Origin: Pseudolysobacter sp964466115
GTDB taxonomy: Bacteria > Pseudomonadota > Gammaproteobacteria > Xanthomonadales > Rhodanobacteraceae
Direction of reading: 5' to 3'
NCBI GenBank assembly: GCA_964466115.1
Contig: CAYXMH010000005.1
Span: forward strand, 66,731 to 130,730
Length of the DNA: 64,000 bases
Shown piece after piece: positions 50,049-59,566 of this stretch. The position numbers were made by a program, and so were the translations under genes. The notes under the pieces were generated by a model. That model did not search any database and was not told where the DNA came from. It saw nothing but the letters and a program-made list of their open reading frames with translations. Numbering within the stretch: position 1 is the first letter of the stretch; the number at the start of each line of letters is the position of its first letter.

Positions 50049-50501
50049 ATGCGATGGTTTCTATCCTTTGTGGTTTTTGTTGCAATGCTGGGCCAGGCAT
50101 TGGATGTTTTGGCCGCCGGCCAATTGAGCATTGCGCACGCATGGATACGGGCAATGCCGCCGAAAACCACGATGCTGGCCGGGTATGGCGAGCTGCGCAA
50201 TACCGGTGATTCACCGCTTACATTGGTTGCCGCGCACAGCAAAGCGTTTGCCGAAATCTCCGTGCATGAAAGCGTCGAGCGCGATGGCGTGGTGCAAATG
50301 CGACCGATCGAGGGTTTGGTGATTGCACCAGGCGCGGCGATTGGGTTGCAACCCGGCGGTAAGCATTTAATGTTGATGCGCTCGCAGCGTGAGCTGGCAA
50401 CGGGGGATTGCGTCGATATTGAATTGGAGTGCGCCGATGGTTCCCGCACTATGGCGTGTTTTGAGATCCGTGCCGACGCCCCAAAAGCGTCCGATCACTG
50501 A
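50049..50501 (+). CDS. Periplasmic copper chaperone PCu(A)C
   Basis: 150 residues from the ATG at 50049, preferred to 50022 because AGGG lies 7 bases before it and the signal peptide (FLSFVVFVAMLGQALDVLAA) then starts properly. Copper ligands fit the H-M-x-H-x-M pattern: VHESVERDGVVQMRPIEG and GGKHLMLM. These proteins deliver Cu(I) to the CuA/CuB sites of cytochrome c oxidase. The C-terminus overlaps the converging thioesterase gene by 7 bases. No SCO gene is adjacent. Confidence 0.88.
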   Translation: MRWFLSFVVFVAMLGQALDVLAAGQLSIAHAWIRAMPPKTTMLAGYGELRNTGDSPLTLVAAHSKAFAEISVHESVERDGVVQMRPIEGLVIAPGAAIGLQPGGKHLMLMRSQRELATGDCVDIELECADGSRTMACFEIRADAPKASDH

Positions 50502-50896
50502 CACGCCGTACGTACGGCATTCGGCAACGCAACGGATTTGCCGTCCGCGCCAATCCAAACCATGGTTACCTTGCCATCGCTATAAAGCGTAGCATCGGTA
50601 TCTGCCGCGACGATTCGGTGCGAGATGGCAAGCGATGAGTTGCCAAGATGCTGGCAATAGAGCTGCACCTCTATGGTCGCAGGCCATTCCATCGGGCGAC
50701 GGTAATTGATCTCAATCGATGCGACTACCGGCATAAACGTATCACTGAACCACGGCTGTGATAATTGCGTAAGCCACTTCAATCGGGCTTCTTCGAGGTA
50801 AGTGAGGTAATTGGTGTTGTTGACGTGATTTAGGGCATCAAGATCGCGCCAACGCACGGTGATCGGCGCTTTTATCAGCAATTTAAGCTCGCTCAT
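50495..50896 (-). CDS. 4HBT-fold acyl-CoA thioesterase (YbgC-like)
   Basis: 133 residues with the hot-dog signature VRWRDLDALNHVNNTNYLTYLEE shortened to its core RDLDALNHVNNTNYL, where the Asp is the catalytic residue, and INYRRPMEWPATIEV. The ATG overlaps the uvrA stop by 4 bases (ATGA), so it is translated from the uvrA message. Hydrolyses short or aromatic acyl-CoA in relatives; substrate unknown here. Confidence 0.88.
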   Translation of the reverse strand: MSELKLLIKAPITVRWRDLDALNHVNNTNYLTYLEEARLKWLTQLSQPWFSDTFMPVVASIEINYRRPMEWPATIEVQLYCQHLGNSSLAISHRIVAADTDATLYSDGKVTMVWIGADGKSVALPNAVRTACQ

Positions 50897-53739
50897 GCGG
50901 CCTCCCGCTTTTTGCCGTTAGTGAGCACGCGCGCGAGAAAACGTCCGGTGTGCGAATGCTTCGAGCGTGCAATCTGCTCTGGCGTACCGCTGGCAATGAT
51001 CTCGCCGCCGCGATGACCGCCTTCGGGCCCAAGATCAATCACCCAATCCGCGGTTTTGATCACATCAAGATTGTGTTCAATCACAACGACGGTATTGCCC
51101 GCCTCGGACAAGCGATGCAGCACCTTTAGCAGCTGCTCAATATCGTGAAAGTGCAGACCGGTGGTTGGTTCATCGAGGATATACAAAGTGCGCCCGGTGT
51201 CGCGTTTGCTGAGCTCGCGCGATAACTTCACTCGCTGGGCCTCGCCGCCCGACAGCGTAGTCGCGCTTTGGCCAAGCTTGATATAACTTAAACCGACATG
51301 CATCAGCGTTTCGAGTTTGCGCGCCAGCACCGGCACCGGTCCAAACAGCTTTAGCGCATCCTCCACCGTCATGTTAAGAACATCGCTGATGGTGTGGCCC
51401 TTGTAGGTGATGTCCAAGGTTTCGCGGTTGTAGCGCTTGCCGTGGCAGACGTCGCAGGATACGTATACATCGGGTAAAAAGTGCATTTCCACCTTGATCA
51501 TGCCATCGCCTTCACAGGCTTCGCAGCGCCCGCCCTTGACGTTGAAGCTAAAGCGCCCAGGCGAGTATCCGCGCGCGCGCGATTCGGGTACGGCGGCGAA
51601 TAGGTCGCGCAACGGCGTGAACAGGCCGGTGTACGTGGCTGGATTGGAACGGGGAGTGCGCCCGATTGGGCTTTGGTCGATATCGACGATTTTGTCGAAC
51701 AAATCCAGCCCTTCGATTTTACGGAATGGCGCGGGTTTCTCGTTTGCGCCATTCAATTCGACGGCGGCGTGGCGGTACAACGTGTCGTTGATCAACGTGG
51801 ACTTGCCGGAACCTGAAACACCGGTGATACAAACAAACAATCCGGCCGGAATCTCCAAATCGACATTTTTTAAATTGTTACCCGATGCGCCGAGCAAACG
51901 CAGCACGAGTTGGTCATCGAACGGGCGGCGCTGATTCGGGACTTCGATCCGGCGCTTACCGGAAAGGTATTGCCCGGTGAGCGACGATTTCGAGCGCAGA
52001 ATGTCCTTGACCTGGCCTTGCGCGACGATTTCTCCACCGTGCACGCCGGCGCCGGGGCCGATATCGACGATATGGTCGGCGGCGCGGATCGCATCTTCGT
52101 CGTGTTCAACGACGATCACCGTGTTGCCAAGGTCGCGCAAGCGCGTCAGCGTACCGAGTAGGCGTTCGTTGTCGCGCTGATGTAAACCAATCGAAGGTTC
52201 ATCCAGCACATACATCACGCCAACTAAACCCGCGCCAATTTGGCTGGCGAGGCGAATACGTTGTGCTTCACCGCCCGATAACGAGTCGGCTTTGCGTTCC
52301 AAGGTTAGGTAATCGAGGCCGACGTCGACCAAAAAACGCAAGCGCTCGCGAATCTCCTTAACGATTTTTGCGGCAATTTCCCCGCGCCAACCGGGCAGCG
52401 TGAGCTTTTTAAAAAATTCCAAAGTTTGCTCAATGGGCAGCGCGGACAGGGCCGGTAGGTTTTGCTTGGTCACCAACACATGGCGCGCGGTACGGTTCAG
52501 TCGTTGCCCCTGGCATTCCGGGCAGACCCGTTCGCTGATGTATTTCGCCAGTTCCTCACGCACCGCTGGCGATTCGGTTTCCTTGTACCGTCGCTCAAGA
52601 TTCGGAATGATGCCTTCAAAACGGTGTTTGCGCGTTACATTGCCGCCGACATCGCTGACATACCGGAAGGTGACGGTTTCCGTGCCGGAGCCGTACAACA
52701 CCGATTGTTGAATGGCCTTCGGTAAGTCTTCCCATGGGGTATCGATGTCGAACTTGTAGTGCTTGGCCAGCGATTGTATCAATTGGAAATAATACGCATT
52801 GCGCCGGTCCCAGCCGCGCACTGCGCCCGCCGCCAGACTCAATTCCGGATGGCCGACAACGCGTGAGGCATCGAACACTTGATTTACGCCCAAACCATCG
52901 CAGGCGGGGCAGGCGCCAATTGGCGAGTTGAACGAAAACAACCGCGGCTCCAATTCGGTGAGCGAATAATCGCAAATCGGGCAGGAGTAGCGTGAGGAAA
53001 ACACCGTTTCCGCCGCCTTCGCGTCGTCGAGGTTCACCACGCGAGCGATGCCTTCGCCGAGCCGCAACGCGGTTTCAAACGATTCGGCCAAGCGCTGCTT
53101 TAGATCCGATTTGGGCCGGAAGCGGTCGATGACGGCATCGATGCTGTGCTTTTGGCGTAAAGTTAAAGTCGGTACTTGATCCAATTCGTACAACTTACCG
53201 TCCACGCGCACCCGCACGTAACCTTGCGCGCGCAATTGCTCAAACACTTGCACGTGCTCGCCCTTGCGTTCGCGTACGACCGGTGCCAGCAGCATGTACC
53301 GCTGTTCCGCATTGAGCGCCAAAGTGGCATCGACCATTTGGCTGACCGTTTGCGCCGTCAGTGGCTGATGATGGTCGGGGCAGTGCGGTGTGCCGACGCG
53401 CGCAAACAGCAAACGCAGGTAATCGTAAATCTCGGTGATCGTGCCGACGGTGGAGCGCGGGTTGTGTGAGGTCGATTTTTGCTCGATCGAGATGGCCGGG
53501 CTCAGTCCTTCGATGTGGTCGACATCGGGTTTTTCCATCATCGACAGAAATTGCCGCGCATAAGAGGACAACGATTCGACGTAGCGACGCTGGCCTTCGG
53601 CATAAATCGTATCGAACGCCAGCGACGACTTGCCCGAGCCGGACAAGCCAGTAATCACGATCAAGCGATCGCGCGGAAGATCAAGATCGATGTTCTTAAG
53701 ATTGTGCGTGCGTGCGCCGCGGATGCGGATGGTGTCCAT
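50893..53739 (-). CDS. uvrA: Excinuclease ABC subunit A
   Basis: Damage-sensing ATPase of nucleotide excision repair. ATG at 53739 (MDTIRIRGARTHNLKNIDLD) gives 948 residues, matching other UvrA proteins; nine extra codons upstream are not conserved. First Walker A GLSGSGKSS (31-39), zinc-finger cysteines (YSCPICDYS, ACPACDGLG), ABC signatures LSGGEAQRIRLASQIG and LSGGEAQRVKLSREL, second Walker A GVSGSGKST and the CEACEGDG/CDVCHGKRYN zinc module are all intact. No SOS box was found in the bases upstream. A thioesterase gene is coupled downstream. Confidence 0.97.
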   Translation of the reverse strand: MDTIRIRGARTHNLKNIDLDLPRDRLIVITGLSGSGKSSLAFDTIYAEGQRRYVESLSSYARQFLSMMEKPDVDHIEGLSPAISIEQKSTSHNPRSTVGTITEIYDYLRLLFARVGTPHCPDHHQPLTAQTVSQMVDATLALNAEQRYMLLAPVVRERKGEHVQVFEQLRAQGYVRVRVDGKLYELDQVPTLTLRQKHSIDAVIDRFRPKSDLKQRLAESFETALRLGEGIARVVNLDDAKAAETVFSSRYSCPICDYSLTELEPRLFSFNSPIGACPACDGLGVNQVFDASRVVGHPELSLAAGAVRGWDRRNAYYFQLIQSLAKHYKFDIDTPWEDLPKAIQQSVLYGSGTETVTFRYVSDVGGNVTRKHRFEGIIPNLERRYKETESPAVREELAKYISERVCPECQGQRLNRTARHVLVTKQNLPALSALPIEQTLEFFKKLTLPGWRGEIAAKIVKEIRERLRFLVDVGLDYLTLERKADSLSGGEAQRIRLASQIGAGLVGVMYVLDEPSIGLHQRDNERLLGTLTRLRDLGNTVIVVEHDEDAIRAADHIVDIGPGAGVHGGEIVAQGQVKDILRSKSSLTGQYLSGKRRIEVPNQRRPFDDQLVLRLLGASGNNLKNVDLEIPAGLFVCITGVSGSGKSTLINDTLYRHAAVELNGANEKPAPFRKIEGLDLFDKIVDIDQSPIGRTPRSNPATYTGLFTPLRDLFAAVPESRARGYSPGRFSFNVKGGRCEACEGDGMIKVEMHFLPDVYVSCDVCHGKRYNRETLDITYKGHTISDVLNMTVEDALKLFGPVPVLARKLETLMHVGLSYIKLGQSATTLSGGEAQRVKLSRELSKRDTGRTLYILDEPTTGLHFHDIEQLLKVLHRLSEAGNTVVVIEHNLDVIKTADWVIDLGPEGGHRGGEIIASGTPEQIARSKHSHTGRFLARVLTNGKKREAA

Positions 53740-53813
53740 GGGCAAGTCGATATAGGGCGGTAACAAGACATTATACGCGCCCCGTCAAGCCGATCGGTGC
53801 CTTGGTATCGGCG

Positions 53814-53880
53814 TAGAGGGTAGGCCTTGGCCGACCGGGATTGCGTGGGGATGAGGCGGTGGACCAAGGCCCACCCTACT
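53814..53880. repeat. GTAGGGTGGGC-family palindromic element upstream of uvrA
   Basis: AGGGTAGGCCTTGGCCGACC at the left and GGACCAAGGCCCACCCTAC at the right are near reverse complements of each other. It lies in the divergent region between uvrA and the first delta-60 gene. Confidence 0.75.
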
Positions 53881-53903
53881 TCAATCCATGTGCACACTGC
53901 GGA

Positions 53904-53968
53904 TTCACAATTTGTAACCTCCATCCGCCGCAAGCAATGCACGGATTCAGCGCTGAATTTCGTATTTA
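53904..53968 (+). promoter_or_regulatory. Upstream three-block module, copy 1 (delta-60 gene A)
   Basis: Blocks: TTCACAATTTGTAACCT (53904-53920), TGCACGGATTC (53938-53948) and CGTATTTA (53961-53968). The spacers are 17 and 12 bases. The last block ends 32 bases before the ATG at 54001. Copy 2 has the same blocks and spacers with unrelated spacer sequence. Probably a promoter/operator, but no known sigma or regulator consensus fits. Confidence 0.6.
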
Positions 53969-54000
53969 CCTAATGTCTAACTCAAATCGGGCATTAGGTC

Positions 54001-56622
54001 ATGATTACCCAGGAACCAACCGCACATTCATTTCCTCTGTATTGCAACGTGCGGATGGCACACATGAGCGGCCCACGGCCAAGGCGAAGTTTCCATTCGG
54101 TGTTGGCATTGGGGTGTGCGTGGCTGCTCAGTTTGCTCATGGCACCAGTGCAAGCACAGGATGCCAACGATGGCTTCAATCCGAATGTGAACGGCGATGT
54201 GAACGCGTTGGTGGTGCAAGCGGATGGCAAACTGTTGCTCGGTGGTAACTTCAGCGCGATTACGATCGCCGGGGTCGTAACGCCGCGCAACGGTATCGCA
54301 CGGCTCAATCCCGACGGCAGTTTGGATTACGCCTATGACCCGAATGTGAGTGGCAGTGTGTATGCGCTGGCGCTGCAGGCAGACGGCAGTGTAGTGCTGG
54401 GCGGTAGTTTCAGTGCGATTGGCGGGACGCCGACGACCAACAACCACATCGCGCGGTTCAATTCGTTCGGCGTGCTCGATACCACGTTTAACCCGAATGT
54501 GAATGGCGCGGTGGCTGCGGTGGTAGTGCAGGCGGACGGTAAGTTGGTGCTGGGCGGTAGCTTTACTACAATTACGATTGGCGGGACATCAACACCGCAC
54601 AACGGTATTGCACGACTCAATTCCAACGGTAGCTTGGATCCAGATTTCAACCCTAACGTGGACGGCAACGTCAATGCGTTGGCGTTGCAAACGGACGGCA
54701 AGTTGGTGCTGGCGGGTTACTTCACCACGATTACCGTCGCTGGAGTGCCGACGATCCGGCATTCCATCGCACGGTTGCAGACCAATGGCGCCCTAGACGC
54801 AACGTTCGTCGATTCGAACGTGAACGGTAGCGTCTATGCGCTGGCGCTGCAGGTAGACGGGGAGTTGCTGTTGGGCGGTGATTTCACCATGGTCGGTTCG
54901 ATGCCTCACAACCGCATTGCGCGGCTCTACTCGGATGGCATTTTAGATTCTGGCTTTGATCTGGATATAAACGGAAATGTCTACGCATTAACGCGACAGG
55001 CGGATGGGAAATTCGTGCTGGGTGGTGGTTTCACCATGATTAATGGCACGCCCCACAATGCTATTGCCCGGATCAACCCTAACGACAATTTGGATGCCGG
55101 ATTCAACTCGAACGTGAACAGTGCCGTATACGCACTAGCGCAGCAGGCGGATGATAAATGGGTTGTCGGCGGGTACTTCACCCAGGTCAATGGTGAGGAC
55201 CGTAACCACATCGCACGGCTCTATCCCGATGGCAGCTTGGATACCACCTTGAGCCCGGCGGTGTACTCGGATGTGAACGCTCTAGCCCTGCAAGCAGACG
55301 GAAAAATTGTACTGGGCGGCAGTTTCTTGGCGGTTGCCGGACATACCCACAATCGCATTGCGCGGCTTAATCCCGACGGCAGTTTGGACGCTACATTTGA
55401 TGTGCATTTGGATGGTCCCGTGCACGCGCTGGTATTGCAAGCAGATGGCAAACTGGTGCTGGGTGGTTCCTTCACTTCGATCACGATCGGGGCTGGGGTA
55501 TCGACACCGCGTTCTAACATCGCAAGGCTCAACCCCGATGGCAGTTTGGACACCACGTTTGCACCGAATTCCGACGATTACGTGAATGCGCTGGTAGTGC
55601 AGGCGGGCGGTAAGTTGGTGCTGGGCGGTAGCTTTACTACGATTACGATTGGCGGGGCATCAACACCGCACAACGGTGTTGCGCGACTCAACCCCGATGG
55701 CAGCTTGGATCCCACGTTTGCCGATCCAAATGTAATCGGTATTGTTAACGCGTTGGCAGTGCAAGCGGATGGGAGGCTGGTACTCGGCGGTAACTTCACC
55801 AGCGTCGGTGGAGTTGCCCGCGATTACATTGCACGGCTGGATTCCGAAGGCAACGTGGATGGCTTCAATCCCGGTGCCAACAGCGTCGTAAATGCCATAG
55901 CGCAGCAAGGAGATGGCAAACTGGTGCTGGGTGGCAGCTTCACGACGATCGGAGGAACAACGCATAACTGCATTGCACGGCTCCAACCCAACGGCAGTGT
56001 GGATACCGACTTTAATTCGATTGCGAACTATCCCGTGATGGCGTTGGCATTGCAAACGGATGGCCGATTGTTGCTGGGCGGTTACTTCACTACGATCAAT
56101 GGGGCAGGACGCAATCACATCGCGAGGCTGCACCCTAACGGTCTCCTGGATAGCACGTTGTACGACCCGCTGGTGAACGATCCAGTGCTGGCGCTTGCAT
56201 TGCAAGGAGACGGTAAGTTGGTGCTGGGTGGTCTTTTCACCTCAATTGGCGGATTGCATCGCAGCCGCATTGCGCGCCTCAGCCAGCCACAGGCGGCATT
56301 GCAATCATTGACATTGAGTGGCAATACGGTGACCTGGCGGCGTTCCGAAGCAGCACCGGAGTTGGCCGCACCGCCGCAGCTGTTGTATTCGGATGGCAGC
56401 GGTTATAGCTTGCAGGGAACCATGACCCGCATTGCCGGTGGCTGGCGCTACAGTGGCTTGGTGCTCCCCGTCGCTTTCCAGGCGTTCTATCTGCGCACCC
56501 AAGGGCAAATTTCCTCCGGGGAGTCCAACGGCTCGCAAGGCACAATCGAAAGCACGCGTCAGGTCTACAACAGCAACGATCTGATTTTTGCTAACGACTT
56601 TGAGTCCCGCCCGTTGATGTGA
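54001..56622 (+). CDS. Secreted delta-60 repeat protein A (14 repeats)
   Basis: 873 residues. A signal peptide (about 31-52: VLALGCAWLLSLLMAPVQAQ) is followed by 14 repeats of about 55-60 residues, each of the form F-x-P-N-V-N-G-x-V-x-A-L-x-x-Q-x-D-G-K-L-V-L-G-G-x-F, then I-A-R-L-x-x-x-G-x-L-D. A non-repeat C-terminal domain (about 765-850; LSGNTVTW, LRTQGQISSGESNGSQGTIE) is shared with protein B, and the chain ends NDLIFANDFESRP. Later in-frame ATGs at 54055 and 54064 are possible starts. Delta-60 repeats are predicted beta-propeller blades; 14 would make two seven-bladed propellers (inference). Function unknown; likely surface or secreted. Confidence 0.88.
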   Translation: MITQEPTAHSFPLYCNVRMAHMSGPRPRRSFHSVLALGCAWLLSLLMAPVQAQDANDGFNPNVNGDVNALVVQADGKLLLGGNFSAITIAGVVTPRNGIARLNPDGSLDYAYDPNVSGSVYALALQADGSVVLGGSFSAIGGTPTTNNHIARFNSFGVLDTTFNPNVNGAVAAVVVQADGKLVLGGSFTTITIGGTSTPHNGIARLNSNGSLDPDFNPNVDGNVNALALQTDGKLVLAGYFTTITVAGVPTIRHSIARLQTNGALDATFVDSNVNGSVYALALQVDGELLLGGDFTMVGSMPHNRIARLYSDGILDSGFDLDINGNVYALTRQADGKFVLGGGFTMINGTPHNAIARINPNDNLDAGFNSNVNSAVYALAQQADDKWVVGGYFTQVNGEDRNHIARLYPDGSLDTTLSPAVYSDVNALALQADGKIVLGGSFLAVAGHTHNRIARLNPDGSLDATFDVHLDGPVHALVLQADGKLVLGGSFTSITIGAGVSTPRSNIARLNPDGSLDTTFAPNSDDYVNALVVQAGGKLVLGGSFTTITIGGASTPHNGVARLNPDGSLDPTFADPNVIGIVNALAVQADGRLVLGGNFTSVGGVARDYIARLDSEGNVDGFNPGANSVVNAIAQQGDGKLVLGGSFTTIGGTTHNCIARLQPNGSVDTDFNSIANYPVMALALQTDGRLLLGGYFTTINGAGRNHIARLHPNGLLDSTLYDPLVNDPVLALALQGDGKLVLGGLFTSIGGLHRSRIARLSQPQAALQSLTLSGNTVTWRRSEAAPELAAPPQLLYSDGSGYSLQGTMTRIAGGWRYSGLVLPVAFQAFYLRTQGQISSGESNGSQGTIESTRQVYNSNDLIFANDFESRPLM

Positions 56623-56646
56623 ACACAGCATCTCAATTGTTGCGAG

Positions 56647-56711
56647 TTCACAATTTGTAACCTTCTTAAGCCCGGGTCGTTGCACGGATTCGTTAGCCCG
56701 TTGCGTATTTA
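56647..56711 (+). promoter_or_regulatory. Upstream three-block module, copy 2 (delta-60 gene B)
   Basis: Blocks: TTCACAATTTGTAACCT (56647-56663), TGCACGGATTC (56681-56691), CGTATTTA (56704-56711, continuing TAG). Spacers of 17 and 12 bases match copy 1, while the spacer bases differ. The last block ends 30 bases before the ATG at 56742. Confidence 0.6.
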
Positions 56712-56741
56712 TAGATAACTACTTCCCATTGGGCGTACGTT

Positions 56742-59369
56742 ATGAGGATTCAGGCTTTCAATGCGTATTCACGCCGTTTACAAGGCGATACGTTGATATC
56801 GCCGACTCGACGCTTGCGAATGCTGTTTTGTTCTCGCTTTGTCCGAGCGTTGGTGTGTGCTGGGATGCTCTTTTCCGCGATTGCGTCGGTTCATGCGCAG
56901 AGCGTCAACGATGGTTTCAGCCCACATCCGGACGGCACCGTGCTGACGGTGGCGGTGCAAGCGGACGGCAAGCTGGTCGTCGGCGGCGTATTTCTCAGCG
57001 TCGGTGGAGAATCGCACAATGCCATCGCGCGGTTTAATGCCGATGGCCGGTTGGATCCCGATTTTATCGATCCGCATGTGAGCGGCGGTAGCGTGTACGC
57101 AGTGACCGTACAAACCGATGGCAAATTGCTGCTCAGTGGCAGCTTTACTATGGTCGACGGTATGTCGGGCTACAGCTATGTCGCGCGGCTCAATGCGGAT
57201 GGCACCCTGGACAGAGGCTTCAACCCGCACGTGACCGGCGGCACGGTAGACGCTCTGGCACTACAACCGGACGGTAAGCTGGTGTTGGGTGGTAGCTTCA
57301 GCGCCATCAACGGCACCCCTCGCAATGGCAGCGCTCGCCTTAAATCCACGGGCAATCTTGATTTTACTTTCAATCCGCCGAATATCAGCGGCGGCACGGT
57401 GGATGCGCTGGTAGTGCAGCCGGACGGTGCGGTGGTGCTGGGTGGTGGCTTTACTTCAATTGGCGGGGTGGCACGCAATCGCATCGCCAGGCTTACCCCC
57501 AACGGCACTTTGGATCTTACGTTTGATCCCAATGCGAACGCCGATGTATACGCGTTGACACTGCAGGCCGACGGCAAGCTATTACTCGGTGGTGGCTTCA
57601 CCGCATTTGGCAGCGGTACGACAGTTATAACTCGAAACCGTGTTGCTCGGCTTAATGCAAACGGCAGTGTGGATGCCACCTTCCTCGATTTGAATGCGGA
57701 CGCTGCCGTGTATACGCTGTTGCTGCAACCCGACGGTAAGTTGGTGCTGGGCGGCAGCTTTATTGCGATGGGTGGAATGTCCCGCAACCGTATGGCGCGG
57801 TTAAATCCCGATGGTCATGTGGATGCGGGGTTCAACCCGAATGTAGGTGGCGGCGGCGTGTATGCGCTGGCGTTGCAAGCGGACGACAATTTGGTGCTGG
57901 CCGGCAGTTTCCTATCGGTGGCTGATACCGCCCGCTATTCCATCGCCAGGCTTTATCCCGATGGCAGTTTGGATGCCACCTCGAGTTTGAACGTGAATGG
58001 CAACGTCTATGCGCTGACGGTGCAAGCGGACGGCAAATTGGTGTTGGGCGGTTTTTTTACGACGATTGGTGGGTTATCCCATAGATCCAGCATTGCCAGA
58101 CTTTATCCCGATGGTAGCCTCGATGCTTTATTTAACCCAGATGTGAACAGCGCCGTCTACGCGTTGGCGGTGCAACCCGATGGCAAGCTGGTATTGGGTG
58201 GCAGCTTTACCGCGGTTAACGGCATACCTCACAACTCCTTGGCACGGTTAAACCCCGATGGCAGCTTGGACGATTCGTTTAGCCCGGATGTGAACGGTAC
58301 GGTGGATGCGTTGGCCGTACAAGCGGACGGCGGCTTGGTGCTCGGTGGCAGCTTCAGCGTAATCGATGGGATGAACCGCAGGCATATTGCACGGCTCGAT
58401 TCCGCAGGTCACTTGGACCCCACGTTTGATCCGAACGCGAACAGCGGTGTGTACGCGTTGGCGGTGCAGGCGAACGGCCAGCTGGTGGTCGGCGGTTCTT
58501 TCACCACGATTGCCGAACCACCAAGAGGGTTTGGTGATCCACCGATCACCCGCAACCACATTGCGCGGTTGAACGCCGATGGCAGCCTGGATACCACCTT
58601 CGATCCGATTGCGAAGAACGGTGACGTCGTCGCGTTGATCGTGCAAGCGAATGGCCAGATAGTGTTGGGTGGCGGATTCACCTCGGTCGCGGGCATGCCA
58701 CGCAATTGCATTGCGCGGTTGAACGCCGATGGTAGCCTCGATGCGCTCTTTAATCCGGACCCGGGCCCGACCGGCTATGTCTATGCGTTGGCCGCGCAAG
58801 CCGATGGCAAATTGGTATTGGGTGGCAACTTCACCGCGATTGGCCCGATTGGACGCAACCACATTGCGCGGCTGAATCCTCAGGGGGATTTGGATCTGCT
58901 ATTCAACCCGAATGCGAACGGGTATGTGAACGCGCTGGCGTTGCAGGCGGATGGCAAGCTGGTGCTGGGCGGAAGCTTTACCACGGTTAGCGATCCACCC
59001 ATAAGCCGCAGTTATTTAGCCAGGCTAAACCACCCGCAAGCGGCGTTGCAATCTCTAAGGTTCAGTGCCAATACCGTCACCTGGTCGCGCTCTGGGGCGT
59101 CGCCGGAGTTGGCGTGGCCACCGCAATTATCGGTCTCCCTGGACGGCAACACCTATAGCCCGCTTGGGTTAATGAACCGCCTTGCGGATGGCAGCGGTTG
59201 GAGTTATGGCGGATTCACACTCCCAAGCGAAGCTGGCGGGACATTTTATATACGAGCACAAGGGCAGCTTTCATCCGGAGGGTCGAACGGTTCCCAAGGT
59301 GTTATCGAAAGTACGCGCCAGGTTTACATCGACCGAATTTTTACCGACAGCTTTGAAATCCGCCCGTGA
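56742..59369 (+). CDS. Secreted delta-60 repeat protein B (14 repeats)
   Basis: 875 residues, paralogue of the preceding gene. Signal peptide (about 34-52: VRALVCAGMLFSAIASVHAQ), then again 14 repeats of the delta-60 type (for example ALAVQPDGKLVLGGSFTAVN and HNSLARLNPDGSLDDSF), the same C-terminal domain (RFSANTVTWSRSGASPELA, IRAQGQLSSGGSNGSQGVIE) and the tail YIDRIFTDSFEIRP. Identity with protein A is patchy outside the repeat consensus, so the duplication is not recent or the repeats have drifted. The start at 56742 is 30 bases after the upstream module, as in gene A. Possible surface-exposed binding protein; no enzymatic motif seen. Confidence 0.88.
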   Translation: MRIQAFNAYSRRLQGDTLISPTRRLRMLFCSRFVRALVCAGMLFSAIASVHAQSVNDGFSPHPDGTVLTVAVQADGKLVVGGVFLSVGGESHNAIARFNADGRLDPDFIDPHVSGGSVYAVTVQTDGKLLLSGSFTMVDGMSGYSYVARLNADGTLDRGFNPHVTGGTVDALALQPDGKLVLGGSFSAINGTPRNGSARLKSTGNLDFTFNPPNISGGTVDALVVQPDGAVVLGGGFTSIGGVARNRIARLTPNGTLDLTFDPNANADVYALTLQADGKLLLGGGFTAFGSGTTVITRNRVARLNANGSVDATFLDLNADAAVYTLLLQPDGKLVLGGSFIAMGGMSRNRMARLNPDGHVDAGFNPNVGGGGVYALALQADDNLVLAGSFLSVADTARYSIARLYPDGSLDATSSLNVNGNVYALTVQADGKLVLGGFFTTIGGLSHRSSIARLYPDGSLDALFNPDVNSAVYALAVQPDGKLVLGGSFTAVNGIPHNSLARLNPDGSLDDSFSPDVNGTVDALAVQADGGLVLGGSFSVIDGMNRRHIARLDSAGHLDPTFDPNANSGVYALAVQANGQLVVGGSFTTIAEPPRGFGDPPITRNHIARLNADGSLDTTFDPIAKNGDVVALIVQANGQIVLGGGFTSVAGMPRNCIARLNADGSLDALFNPDPGPTGYVYALAAQADGKLVLGGNFTAIGPIGRNHIARLNPQGDLDLLFNPNANGYVNALALQADGKLVLGGSFTTVSDPPISRSYLARLNHPQAALQSLRFSANTVTWSRSGASPELAWPPQLSVSLDGNTYSPLGLMNRLADGSGWSYGGFTLPSEAGGTFYIRAQGQLSSGGSNGSQGVIESTRQVYIDRIFTDSFEIRP

Positions 59370-59416
59370 TGCCGAACGCGGCGATCTTGATTTTAGCTTC
59401 ATCGACTCGGGACTGA

Positions 59417-59479
59417 TTCACCGTTTGCAGCTGTACCAATCGAATCGATGCACGGAATCGATACCAAACTGCGTATTTA
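59417..59479 (+). promoter_or_regulatory. Upstream module, copy 3 (diverged)
   Basis: TGCACGGAATC (59449-59459) and CGTATTTA (59472-59479, continuing TAG) keep the 12-base spacing of copies 1 and 2. A degenerate first block TTCACCGTTTGCAGC (59417-59431, 11 of 15 positions) lies two bases closer than expected. It precedes the exported-protein gene at 59567 by 87 bases. Confidence 0.5.
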
Positions 59480-59566
59480 TAGTCATCCACCTTGATCCGG
59501 CTCGTTTCTTCCAGGGCATTAGCGATAGGGGCCTTCCATTTTTCGGTCTAATAAAGTGGTGAATTT

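Noticed and set aside
53938..53968. Sigma-54 type promoter reading of the upstream module
   Set aside because: The GG and GC elements are not 10 bases apart in any copy, so the -24/-12 consensus does not fit.
55660..56205. 181-codon minus-strand frame within a delta-60 gene (and similar ones at 57176-57787 and 58248-58862)
   Set aside because: These long antisense frames mirror the repeat periodicity of the coding strand and are compositional by-products.
54001..59369. CRISPR-like or tandem DNA repeat array
   Set aside because: The periodicity is at protein level (delta-60 blades); DNA repeats are diverged and in frame, with no constant repeat-spacer pattern.
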